Positions 8,257 to 16,003 of a stretch of 64,000 nt of DNA are shown here, in pieces; the first letter of the stretch is position 1; the number at the start of each line of letters is the position of its first letter. Below the pieces are notes generated by a model, which was not told the origin of the DNA, searched no databases, and saw nothing but the letters and a program-made list of their open reading frames with translations. This DNA comes from Lachnospiraceae bacterium UBA7086 (GTDB lineage: Bacteria > Bacillota > Clostridia > Lachnospirales > Lachnospiraceae), in the NCBI GenBank assembly GCA_002492525.1, contig DKZA01000040.1, forward strand, positions 5,948 to 69,947. The letters run 5' to 3'. Position numbers and translations under genes: made by a program.

Positions 8257-9654
8257 ATGCAGAATATTTATTATCAACCGGAAGGATATGCATTTGGAGA
8301 TTGTATGCCATTTTACAAAGATGGTAAATTTTATTTATATCATCAGCGTGATACAAGAAATCCAGGACCGTTTGGAGAACCGTTTGGATGGGCGCTGGCA
8401 GTGACAGAGGATTTTGTTCATTATGAAGATAAAGGGGAAGTGCTTTTGCATGGTAAAGATACAGAGCAGGATCAATTTATTTTTGCAGGAAGCGTATTTG
8501 AAGGGGAGGGACAGTATCATGCATTTTATACAGGATATAATCGGAATTTTGCAGACGAAGGTAAGGCAGCGCAGGTATTGATGCATGCAACCAGCGATGA
8601 TCTGCTGCATTGGACAAAATCTGCAGACAGGCTGAAGCTTCCTCCTCAGATGGGGTATGATCCCAATGACTGGAGAGACCCTTACGTATTATGGAACGAG
8701 GATTCAAAAGAATATATCTTAATCCTGGGAGCACACAAACAGAATAACAGACAGATAAAAACAGGCTGTACAGTATATTTTACATCAAATGATTTAGAAC
8801 ATTGGGAATTTAAAGGGGATTTTTGGGCGCCTAATATGTTCTGTATGCATGAGATGCCTGATTTGTTTTGCATAGGAGACTGGTGGTATTTACTGACAAC
8901 GGAGTACAGTGAGAATAATAAGACCATATATAGGAAAAGCCGTTCAATATTCGGGCCATGGCAGATGCCGGAAGACGAAGCTTTTGACGGTAGGGCCTAC
9001 TATGCAGCCAGATCTTGTGGAGACGGTAAACACCGGTATTTGTTTGGCTGGGTTGCCTCAAAAGACCAGGATAAAGATATGAACAATTGGATTTGGGGAG
9101 GAACGTTGGTAGTACATGAGCTTATACAAGAGGAGAATGGAGACTTAAAAGTAAAAATACCGGATAGTGTACATAATGCATTTGCTGAGAAGTGTGCCAG
9201 CGGTGTATTTGTAGAAAAAATAATTGAGGCAGAGAGTGGAATCCATGAGATGATAATGGACGAATGTGATGAAGACGCTTTTTTGTTTGAAACGGGAGTT
9301 TCTTTTAAATCCGGGACATGCGCTTTTGGTGTAAATATTTTTGAGGAAGAAGAGACTGGAGATGCATATCGGTTTGAGGTAGGAATCCAAAACGGAAAAG
9401 TGGATTTTAACCGTACGCCCAATTTACCGTGGTTTAGATATATGGCGCAGGGATCAGAACGACCATTATTTTTGGAAGCAGAAAAAGAATATTTATTGCA
9501 AGTGTTAGTGGACGGAACAATTGCCACATTTTATCTGAATAATACGGCGTTAAATGTACGGGCCTATGAACCAAAAGGAAGAACCATTTCCTTGTATGTA
9601 AAGGATGGTTCTGTAAAGATTAGAAATCCCAGATTATATTTGTTAAAAAAATAA
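8257..9654 (+). CDS. GH32-like glycoside hydrolase (clan GH-J), intracellular
   Basis: A 465-residue protein with an N-terminal five-bladed beta-propeller and a C-terminal beta-sandwich (about 320-465). Clan GH-J catalytic positions are visible: Asp15 in GDCMPFYKDGKF (nucleophile position), Arg140-Asp141-Pro142 (RDP motif, transition-state stabiliser) and Glu199 in MHEMPDLF (the ECP-like acid/base position, with Met in place of Cys). The usual WMNDPNG start motif is degenerate, so the substrate may not be plain sucrose or inulin. No signal peptide, so it acts on imported sugars. With GH172 upstream and a ROK fructokinase at 25.9 kb, release of fructose from unusual fructosides is plausible. 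Confidence 0.85.
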   Translation: MQNIYYQPEGYAFGDCMPFYKDGKFYLYHQRDTRNPGPFGEPFGWALAVTEDFVHYEDKGEVLLHGKDTEQDQFIFAGSVFEGEGQYHAFYTGYNRNFADEGKAAQVLMHATSDDLLHWTKSADRLKLPPQMGYDPNDWRDPYVLWNEDSKEYILILGAHKQNNRQIKTGCTVYFTSNDLEHWEFKGDFWAPNMFCMHEMPDLFCIGDWWYLLTTEYSENNKTIYRKSRSIFGPWQMPEDEAFDGRAYYAARSCGDGKHRYLFGWVASKDQDKDMNNWIWGGTLVVHELIQEENGDLKVKIPDSVHNAFAEKCASGVFVEKIIEAESGIHEMIMDECDEDAFLFETGVSFKSGTCAFGVNIFEEEETGDAYRFEVGIQNGKVDFNRTPNLPWFRYMAQGSERPLFLEAEKEYLLQVLVDGTIATFYLNNTALNVRAYEPKGRTISLYVKDGSVKIRNPRLYLLKK

Positions 9655-9776
9655 AATAATCAGGGTGCTTTAGCAGCCCACTGGCAGAATTGTTATAAAA
9701 ACTCACAATCCTTCTGGTATTGCCAAAAGAATAGCAGTATACTTTTTATAAATACTATATTCAGGAGGGCATGGGG
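9655..9776 (+). other. Short intergenic stretch in the glycan operon
   Basis: 122 bp between the GH32-like and GH120 genes. No clear terminator or promoter is visible, so read-through is likely. An AGGAGGG ribosome site (9763-9769) sets the next start. Confidence 0.4.
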
Positions 9777-11780
9777 ATGAAATACTACGTGGATGCAAAA
9801 GCATTGGCGAAAGGGAATGGCAGTAAGGAATGTCCGTTTCAGAAAATACAAGAAGCAGCTTTGCGAGCGGAGCCGGGAGACGAGGTCATTGTTGCGCCGG
9901 GGATTTATAGAGAGTCGGTAAGTCCTGTAAATGGCGGGAAAGAAGATGCCAGAATTATTTATCGTTCCGAAGTGGAGAAAGCCGCAGTTATTACAGGGGC
10001 AGAACCGGTGAAAAGCTGGGAACCGTATGAAGGAAATGTATGGATGGCACGGATTCCCAATTCCCTGTTTGGGAATGAAAATCCCTATACAACACTAATA
10101 TATGGAGACTGGTTTGTTGCGATGATGATTGCCCATACAGGGGATGTTTATCTGAACGAAAAGTCCATGTATGAAGTGACAAAACTGGAGAAAGTTCTGC
10201 ACCCGGAAAAGAGTGCAACATCCTGGGATCCGGAATTTTCCGTTTACACATGGTATACGAAACAGGATGAAGAAAAGGATGAAACGGTACTGTATGCCAA
10301 TTTCCAGGGAAAGAATCCCAATGAGGAAAACGTGGAGATCAGTGTCAGGAAGAATTGCTTTTATCCTGAAAAGGAGGGAGTAGGATACATTACACTGTCC
10401 GGCTTTACGGTGAGGCAGGCGGCAACGCAGTGGGCTCCGCCAACCGCGTATCAGGAGGGCATGATAGGTCCCCATTGGTCAAAGGGATGGATCATTGAGG
10501 ATTGTGAGATTTATGAATCCAAGTGTTCTGGTATTTCCCTGGGGAAATATTTACAGGCAGAAAATGACAATAAATGGTTGAAATGGAAATATAAAGATGG
10601 AACACAGACAGAGCGGGAATGTATTTGCCAGGCGCAGCTGGAAGGATGGAACAAAGAAGGTATCGGCTCCCATATTATCAGACGATGTGATATCCATGAT
10701 TGCGGACAGACTGGTATTGTAGGTCATTTAGGAGGGGTATTCTCTGTTATTGAGAATAACCGGATTCATCATATTAACAACAAGCAAAATCTGTGCGGCG
10801 CTGAAATTGGCGGAATTAAGATGCATGCGGCGATTGATGTAACGATCCGGCATAATTATATTTATAACTGTACCCGCGGGTTATGGCTCGACTGGCAGGC
10901 ACAGGGAACCAGAGTAACGCGCAATCTGTTTTTTCAAAATTGCCTGCCGAAGGATGGTAACCTTACAGAGGAAGATGTGATAGGGGAAGATATTTTTGTG
11001 GAAGTGTCACATGGCCCTACGCTGATAGACCATAATCTGCTGTTGTCGGATTGTGCCCTGAAACTTGCCACACAGGGAGTTGCAGTAGTACATAATCTCA
11101 TTGCCGGATCCTTTACGGCCGTAGGACGCGGCGTTAATAATGGTACGCTTACCAAAGCAGCGCCCCGCTACACGCCCTATCATATCCCTCACCGGACTGA
11201 GATTGCCGGATTTATGACAATCCTGCATGGCGATATGAGATTTTATAATAATATATTTATCCAGAAAGAGATTCGGCCGGCACTGCAAAAGCTGGCAGAT
11301 ACAATGGCGGACAGTGAATGGACGGATAGTAATTTAACCGTAGGTACGATTCCTTATGAAGGCTATCCTTCTTTTGAAGAGTATGAGAAACAGTTTGAAG
11401 GGTATTGTGGCATGGGTTCTGAACCGAGTGACAGGTATTATAATCCTCTTCCGGTCTGGTCGGAAGGTAATATATATTTTAATGGGGCAAAACCTATGTC
11501 AAAAGAACATGCCATTGTAGATACCGAACACCAGATTACCGTTTCTTTGGAGGAAGGGGAAGGCGGTTATTTCCTGAAAACAAACCTGCATGAATATATG
11601 CCCGAAATGAAAAATCGAGTCATCACAACAGAGATATTAGGGATGGCGTTTGAGCCGGAACAGAAGTTTGAAAATCCGGACGGAACCCCTATTGTAATGG
11701 ATAAGGATTACTTTGAACAGGCGTGGGGAGCAAATGCAGGGGCGGGTCCGTTTTCGGATTATGAATTATGGAAGCTATAA
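9777..11780 (+). CDS. GH120-family beta-xylosidase (right-handed beta-helix)
   Basis: A 667-residue parallel beta-helix enzyme. ATG 9777 is chosen over 9771 because AGGAGG ends 8 nt before it and family members begin M-[KE]-Y. Blocks recalled from the characterised Thermoanaerobacterium XylC are clearly present: YEGNVWMARIPNSLFG, KGWIIEDCEIY, CGQTGIVGHLGGVFSVIENN, GGIKMHAAIDV, LWLDWQAQGTRV and IFVEVSHGP. Using numbering from 9771, Asp374 (WLDW) and Glu411 (FVEVSHG) sit at the nucleophile and acid/base positions. It has no signal peptide, so it should release xylose from imported short xylosides. It is the last gene of the LacI-controlled operon. Confidence 0.9.
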   Translation: MKYYVDAKALAKGNGSKECPFQKIQEAALRAEPGDEVIVAPGIYRESVSPVNGGKEDARIIYRSEVEKAAVITGAEPVKSWEPYEGNVWMARIPNSLFGNENPYTTLIYGDWFVAMMIAHTGDVYLNEKSMYEVTKLEKVLHPEKSATSWDPEFSVYTWYTKQDEEKDETVLYANFQGKNPNEENVEISVRKNCFYPEKEGVGYITLSGFTVRQAATQWAPPTAYQEGMIGPHWSKGWIIEDCEIYESKCSGISLGKYLQAENDNKWLKWKYKDGTQTERECICQAQLEGWNKEGIGSHIIRRCDIHDCGQTGIVGHLGGVFSVIENNRIHHINNKQNLCGAEIGGIKMHAAIDVTIRHNYIYNCTRGLWLDWQAQGTRVTRNLFFQNCLPKDGNLTEEDVIGEDIFVEVSHGPTLIDHNLLLSDCALKLATQGVAVVHNLIAGSFTAVGRGVNNGTLTKAAPRYTPYHIPHRTEIAGFMTILHGDMRFYNNIFIQKEIRPALQKLADTMADSEWTDSNLTVGTIPYEGYPSFEEYEKQFEGYCGMGSEPSDRYYNPLPVWSEGNIYFNGAKPMSKEHAIVDTEHQITVSLEEGEGGYFLKTNLHEYMPEMKNRVITTEILGMAFEPEQKFENPDGTPIVMDKDYFEQAWGANAGAGPFSDYELWKL

Positions 11781-11889
11781 AGTAAATCAGGGCGGAACCA
11801 AAGCTGCGGGAAATACCAAAGAAATCCCAAAACTGTGTCCCGTGCAATATTCCTGCATAGAATAAAATAAAATCTATCGGGAATACATT

Positions 11890-13029
11890 ATGGAAATTTA
11901 TGTGGTAAAATCAGGAGATACCGTAGATTCTATTGCTGAGAGTTATGGAGTCGCGGTATCTTCTGTCATTTATAATAATCAGTTGTCCTACCCTTATCCT
12001 CTGGCAGTGGGGCAGGCGCTTCTAATATCTGCCGGAGAGCCTTCTGCGCCTTCCTATCCGGCATGGGTGAACGGTTATGCTTACCCGTTTATTCAGCAGG
12101 ATGTCTTAAGTGAAACACTCCCTTATCTGTCATCCCTTTCTGTTTTTTCTTATGGCTTTACTACGGATGGTGAATTGATTGCGCCGAGGCAGGATGATTC
12201 CTTTATGATAAACGCTGCGCTTATGGAAGGAGTACGTCCGGTTCTGACGCTGACACCGCTTGGGCCTGACGGAAATTTCAATAATTATCTGATCACTTCT
12301 GTGGTGAATAACCAGGAGGCCAAGGATAATCTCCTGGCTAATCTTTTGGAAACTGTCCAGGCAAAGAACTTTCAGGGTGTGGATATTGATTTTGAGTATA
12401 TCCGCCCGGAAGACCGGATTCCTTTTGCTGATTTTGTGGCGGATGTCAGAAATTATCTTTCGCCTTACGGCTACCATGTCTCGGTGGCTCTGGCGCCTAA
12501 GGTCTCCGATACGCAGGCGGGTCTTCTTTATGAGGGAAAGGATTACCGCCTTCTGGGGGAGGCGGCCGACAGTGTTCTGCTTATGACCTATGAGTGGGGT
12601 TATACCTATGGTCCACCCATGGCGGTAGCTCCCGTGAATAAAGTCCGGCAGGTGGTGGAATATGCCGTCACACGTATAGAGCCCTCCAAGATTGATCTGG
12701 GAATCCCCAATTATGGTTATGATTGGACACTGCCCTTTGTCCAGGGAACTTCCCGGGCAACCACTGTCAGTAATCAGCAGGCTGTGCAGATTGCCATAGA
12801 GGCAGGCGTTCCTATTCAGTTTGATGAAGTGGCCATGTCGCCCTATTTCCGGTATGAAAAGAACGGGCAGCAGCATGAGGTATGGTTTGAAGATGTGAGA
12901 AGTTATCGGGAAAAATTTTCTCTTTTGCCGGCATATGGCCTGCGTGGGATGGGTTACTGGCAGATTATGCGGTTCTTTCGTCCAAACTGGCTGTTGTTAG
13001 AGGATACTTTTCAGATTCAGAAACCGTAA
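11890..13029 (+). CDS. LysM-GH18 glycosidase, spore cortex-lytic type (SleL/YaaH-like)
   Basis: A 379-residue protein with one N-terminal LysM peptidoglycan-binding repeat (residues 2-46, YVVKSGDTVDSIAESYGV) and a GH18 catalytic domain (about 60-370). The catalytic signature VDIDFEY gives Asp165, Asp167 and catalytic Glu169; MTYEWG and GIPNYGYDW are also typical. SleL/YaaH enzymes act as N-acetylglucosaminidases on germination-phase cortex, usually with two LysM repeats; this one has one. No signal peptide is seen, as in spore-packaged homologues. The spm genes elsewhere in the window fit a sporulating host. The ribosome site (GGGA) is weak. Confidence 0.88.
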   Translation: MEIYVVKSGDTVDSIAESYGVAVSSVIYNNQLSYPYPLAVGQALLISAGEPSAPSYPAWVNGYAYPFIQQDVLSETLPYLSSLSVFSYGFTTDGELIAPRQDDSFMINAALMEGVRPVLTLTPLGPDGNFNNYLITSVVNNQEAKDNLLANLLETVQAKNFQGVDIDFEYIRPEDRIPFADFVADVRNYLSPYGYHVSVALAPKVSDTQAGLLYEGKDYRLLGEAADSVLLMTYEWGYTYGPPMAVAPVNKVRQVVEYAVTRIEPSKIDLGIPNYGYDWTLPFVQGTSRATTVSNQQAVQIAIEAGVPIQFDEVAMSPYFRYEKNGQQHEVWFEDVRSYREKFSLLPAYGLRGMGYWQIMRFFRPNWLLLEDTFQIQKP

Positions 13030-13047
13030 CAGTAGTTGAAGTCAAGA

Positions 13048-14340
13048 TTATGAAAACTTTGCAAATAAGATAATCCGGAATCTGTTATTCTCACAGTAGC
13101 AGTCAATATTTCCATTTAGTTTGTCACAGAAAGCCTGTACGCTCCGCATACCCAGGCCGTGGCCCTTGCCTTTCCTGCTTTTGGGAAGTCCTGTGATGGA
13201 GTCAAAAGTAACTTCTTCCTCACATTCGTTTTCGATATCTGTCAGAAGATATTCTTTTGTACAGTGTATTTTTGCATCAATATATTTCTTAGACGGGTCT
13301 GCACTTTTTAAGGAGATGACTGCATTTTCTAATAGATTGGCAAGGATCATGGCAAATTCATATTCGTTGACCGGAATCTGCCGGGGTACGATGACGTCCA
13401 GGTGTAAAGTAATCTGAAAGGACTGTGCCTGTTCGGCTATTTTCATGAGGATTGTATTGATGACCAGATTTTCACAATATCTGTTAACTTTATTTTCATT
13501 TACCACTTCATTGATATGGCCGGTTATGCTTCGGATTTCATCATATTCTCCCTGATTTAACAGAGCATCTATCATCATGGAGTAATGCCGCATATCATGG
13601 CGTAATATCTGCAGATTCTGTTCTGACTGTTCTACCAGATAGTTCTGGCTTTCCAGGCCTTTGATATAGGATTCAAACATGACATTTTTCCAATATTCCT
13701 CGACCTGTTTGGTTTCGCTGTCCAGATAGCGCAGTACTACCACATAAGATACAAGCATTGTGATCATTAAAAATATGCTGACAAGAATATTTTGGGGAAT
13801 TTCATAAAGGGTATGAGGGAAGAAAGCAAGGCAGGAAAAGCTGCAAAAAAAGAAAACGGGAATCAGGCATAGTTCCCAACGGCTTTTCCCAAGTCCCTGC
13901 TCGCAAAATTTATGGAATATGGTTCCGATTTTCCAGACAAGAACCAGCAGTATAGCAAGATGCATCAGGAGATTTCCAACGATGGCCAGATAAATGCTTC
14001 CGGTCAATATATAGAGAATGGAGGCTGTAATGCTTCCTACGATTACATAGTTGGAAGCACTGAGACTGATGAACAATACCCGGCTGTCTCTTTTGCGGGA
14101 GATGCATAGCCCGGTAGACTGCGCGATGATAATCTGGATTATGGTTGTAAAGAAGTAGAACAGACCACTTTCTGAAAATACGTTCAGCTTAAAGTAGTCC
14201 AGAAGATTCATCAGGCAGCAGGAAAGAAAGCAAATACCGATAGTCTTCTTCTTAGAATAGCGATGTATCAAAAACAGATAAATAAATACCAAAAAAAATA
14301 TATGGCTTAACGTATATGATATATTTTTCACATAAATCAT
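13048..14340 (-). CDS. AgrC/GHKL-type sensor histidine kinase
   Basis: About 430 residues: six or seven membrane helices (residues 1-205), a coiled linker, then the quorum-sensor-type H-box LRHDMRHYSMM with phospho-His (about residue 248) and a GHKL ATPase domain (ANLLENAVISLKSAD, KGKGHGLGMRSVQAF). ATG 14340 has AGGTGA about 5 nt upstream; a GTG at 14349 in the same frame is the alternative. The gene follows the LytTR regulator closely, so they are a pair. AgrC-like kinases often sense peptides, but no agrB or agrD is visible nearby, so the ligand is unknown. Confidence 0.9.
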   Translation of the reverse strand: MIYVKNISYTLSHIFFLVFIYLFLIHRYSKKKTIGICFLSCCLMNLLDYFKLNVFSESGLFYFFTTIIQIIIAQSTGLCISRKRDSRVLFISLSASNYVIVGSITASILYILTGSIYLAIVGNLLMHLAILLVLVWKIGTIFHKFCEQGLGKSRWELCLIPVFFFCSFSCLAFFPHTLYEIPQNILVSIFLMITMLVSYVVVLRYLDSETKQVEEYWKNVMFESYIKGLESQNYLVEQSEQNLQILRHDMRHYSMMIDALLNQGEYDEIRSITGHINEVVNENKVNRYCENLVINTILMKIAEQAQSFQITLHLDVIVPRQIPVNEYEFAMILANLLENAVISLKSADPSKKYIDAKIHCTKEYLLTDIENECEEEVTFDSITGLPKSRKGKGHGLGMRSVQAFCDKLNGNIDCYCENNRFRIILFAKFS

Positions 14341-14349
14341 TTTGCTCAC

Positions 14350-15084
14350 CTACTTGTATTTTCCGGAAACAAAGAGCAGATATTCCCGTTTGACTCTGGC
14401 AGCTTTTGCCCTGCTGACAGGGAGCCGTTTGCCGGATTCCATAATTACGCTGTCCGGGGTCATCTGCTTTACATAATCAAGATTGACAAGATAGGATTTA
14501 TGAGTCTGTAAGAAATTCTTTCTCTTGCCAGCTTCCCGGGTTTCTTCTTCAAAAGATTTTCTGATAAAGAGGCTTTTTATGACTTCGCCGTTGGACAGAT
14601 GTACTTCTTGTTTTCTGTTGACATTTTCGATATATTCTATTTTGGAATATGGTGTCTGCAATAATCCGTTTTTGGTCTTGAGCAGATACATGGATTCGGT
14701 TTTGACCTGCGTGTAAGACAGGGCGTAATCCAGTGCCTCAAAAAGTTTGTACTCATCTACGGGCTTTAAAAGATATCTTACGGCATGTACGCCGTAGGCA
14801 TCCAGTGCGTAATCATCGGAAGCGGTGATATAGATAATGACATTTTCGTTACCGGATGTTCTGATCAAATTGCCAAGGTCAATACCTGTCTGGCGCGGCA
14901 TCAGCATGTCCAGGATATAAATATCTGTCAGTTTGCCTTCTGATATTTTCTGATAAAGTCTGGATGGGTCAGAGAACTTTTCCAGTTCAAAATCTTTGTC
15001 CGGATTCAGTGACTTATATTTTAACAACAATTTTTCTATTTTGAGTAAATCCATAATACTGTCGTCACAAATCGTTATTTTCAT
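14350..15084 (-). CDS. LytTR-family response regulator (AgrA/VirR-like)
   Basis: A 244-residue regulator: receiver domain (1-120, acceptor Asp59 in YILDMLMPRQTG) and C-terminal LytTR DNA-binding domain (about 140-240: YSKIEYIENVNRKQEVHL, FLQTHKSYLVNLDYVKQM, LPVSRAKAARVKREYL). The start MKITICDDS at 15084 has GGAGG about 11 nt upstream; the longer open frame to 15288 runs back through promoter DNA and is rejected. The protein should bind pairs of direct repeats with one-helical-turn-multiple spacing; exactly such a site (15195-15225) lies in front of the divergent lipoprotein gene. Confidence 0.93.
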   Translation of the reverse strand: MKITICDDSIMDLLKIEKLLLKYKSLNPDKDFELEKFSDPSRLYQKISEGKLTDIYILDMLMPRQTGIDLGNLIRTSGNENVIIYITASDDYALDAYGVHAVRYLLKPVDEYKLFEALDYALSYTQVKTESMYLLKTKNGLLQTPYSKIEYIENVNRKQEVHLSNGEVIKSLFIRKSFEEETREAGKRKNFLQTHKSYLVNLDYVKQMTPDSVIMESGKRLPVSRAKAARVKREYLLFVSGKYK

Positions 15085-15194
15085 ATAACAATATTTCCTC
15101 CACGGTCCCGAAGTAAAGATAAACAAAATATTATTAAAATTATACCGTTCGTAAGATGATTTATCAACCGATTCAAACCGAAAGTTTATAGCAG

Positions 15195-15225
15195 ATTGCG
15201 AAGAATTAACAGTAAAATGCGAAAA
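15195..15225 (+). promoter_or_regulatory. Candidate LytTR direct-repeat binding site
   Basis: Two direct repeats around TGCGAA (15197-15202 and 15218-15223) spaced exactly 21 bp, ending about 8 bp before a -35 element. AgrA-type LytTR regulators bind imperfect 9-10 bp direct repeats at about 21-22 bp period just upstream of -35. Confidence 0.65.
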
Positions 15226-15232
15226 AAAGAAA

Positions 15233-15261
15233 TTGACGTCAAAATACCCAGAAGATAGAAT
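15233..15261 (+). promoter_or_regulatory. Promoter of the lipoprotein gene
   Basis: TTGACG (15233-15238), 17-bp spacer, TAGAAT (15256-15261), immediately downstream of the LytTR-type repeats, which fits activation by the adjacent regulator. Confidence 0.75.
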
Positions 15262-15318
15262 AAGTAGAAATGTAGCAATTTGTGTCACTTTAAATTAGGG
15301 ATTATCAGGAGGAAGATT

Positions 15319-15816
15319 ATGAAACGGTGGAAATTAATACTGGCAGCGGGAATTTTGGTTCTTGCCTGCGTGGGATGCGGCGGACAAGAGGCAAAACCCG
15401 AGGAGCAATCGGACAATTTTTCCGCGGTAGATATACAGCCGGTAGGTGTGCCGACAGTCGAAGAAGTAGAAGAGAAGAATGATAATTATGAAGCTTTGGA
15501 GGAAAAGCAAGACAGCGGCGAAGTGGAAGAATTTGCCAGACAGGTTAAAGAGGCTGTAGCTGCTAAGAACATGGAGGCTCTTGCAGATTTGTGTTTTTAT
15601 CCGCTCGCGGTAAATGATGAAGTTATTGACAGCAAAGAAGCTTTTATTGCTCTGGAAAGTGATGTTATTTTTACAGAGGAAAGATGTGCGGTGATTGAGA
15701 CGGTAGATGTGACAACGCTGGAAGAAACAATGGCGGGTGTTATCATGGGAGACGCCACCCCGAATATTATCTTTAATTCCATAGATGGCAAATTGGGCAT
15801 AACGGGAATTAATTAA
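15319..15816 (+). CDS. Small secreted lipoprotein of unknown function, likely LytTR target
   Basis: 165 residues from ATG 15319 (AGGAGGA 5 nt upstream; the longer frame from 15280 is rejected). The signal peptide KRWKLILAAGILVLACVGC ends in a lipobox at LAC or VGC. It is followed by a Glu-rich linker and a compact C-terminal domain (about 80-165; KEAVAAKNMEALADLCFYP...SKEAFIALESDVIFTEERC) whose pattern of a helical pair and a short sheet resembles NTF2-like folds, though I do not recognise the family. It is divergent from the Agr-like pair and its promoter carries the LytTR repeats, so it is probably switched on by that system. Confidence 0.8.
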   Translation: MKRWKLILAAGILVLACVGCGGQEAKPEEQSDNFSAVDIQPVGVPTVEEVEEKNDNYEALEEKQDSGEVEEFARQVKEAVAAKNMEALADLCFYPLAVNDEVIDSKEAFIALESDVIFTEERCAVIETVDVTTLEETMAGVIMGDATPNIIFNSIDGKLGITGIN

Positions 15817-15824
15817 TAGAACAG

Positions 15825-15863
15825 AAAGCAGGAGGTACGGATTTGGTACATTCCTGCTTTTTT
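15825..15863 (+). terminator. Rho-independent terminator after the lipoprotein gene
   Basis: Stem AAAGCAGGA / TCCTGCTTT with a run of Ts (15857-15863). Confidence 0.85.
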
Positions 15864-15913
15864 AATTGAAAATTATTCGCCTATATCCGGGATTGCAAAG
15901 CAATACTTTGATG

Positions 15914-15943
15914 TTGAACCCTTGTTTTTGCCTATGTTATAAT
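15914..15943 (+). promoter_or_regulatory. Promoter of the surface-protein gene
   Basis: TTGAAC (15914-15919), 18-bp spacer, TATAAT (15938-15943), about 60 bp before the start codon at 16004. Confidence 0.7.
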
Positions 15944-16003
15944 GAGATACCGTTATCATTACGAAAGAGTAGTTTCCCAGCTATCAAAGAAACGAGGTAG
16001 AAG

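Noticed and set aside
12130..12876. 248-codon reverse-strand ORF
   Set aside because: It is antisense to the LysM-GH18 gene, which carries the catalytic DIDFE motif; the reverse frame has no recognisable domain.
13048..15084. Complete Agr quorum-sensing locus
   Set aside because: Only AgrC-like and AgrA-like genes are present; no AgrB protease or AgrD peptide frame was found in or next to the pair.
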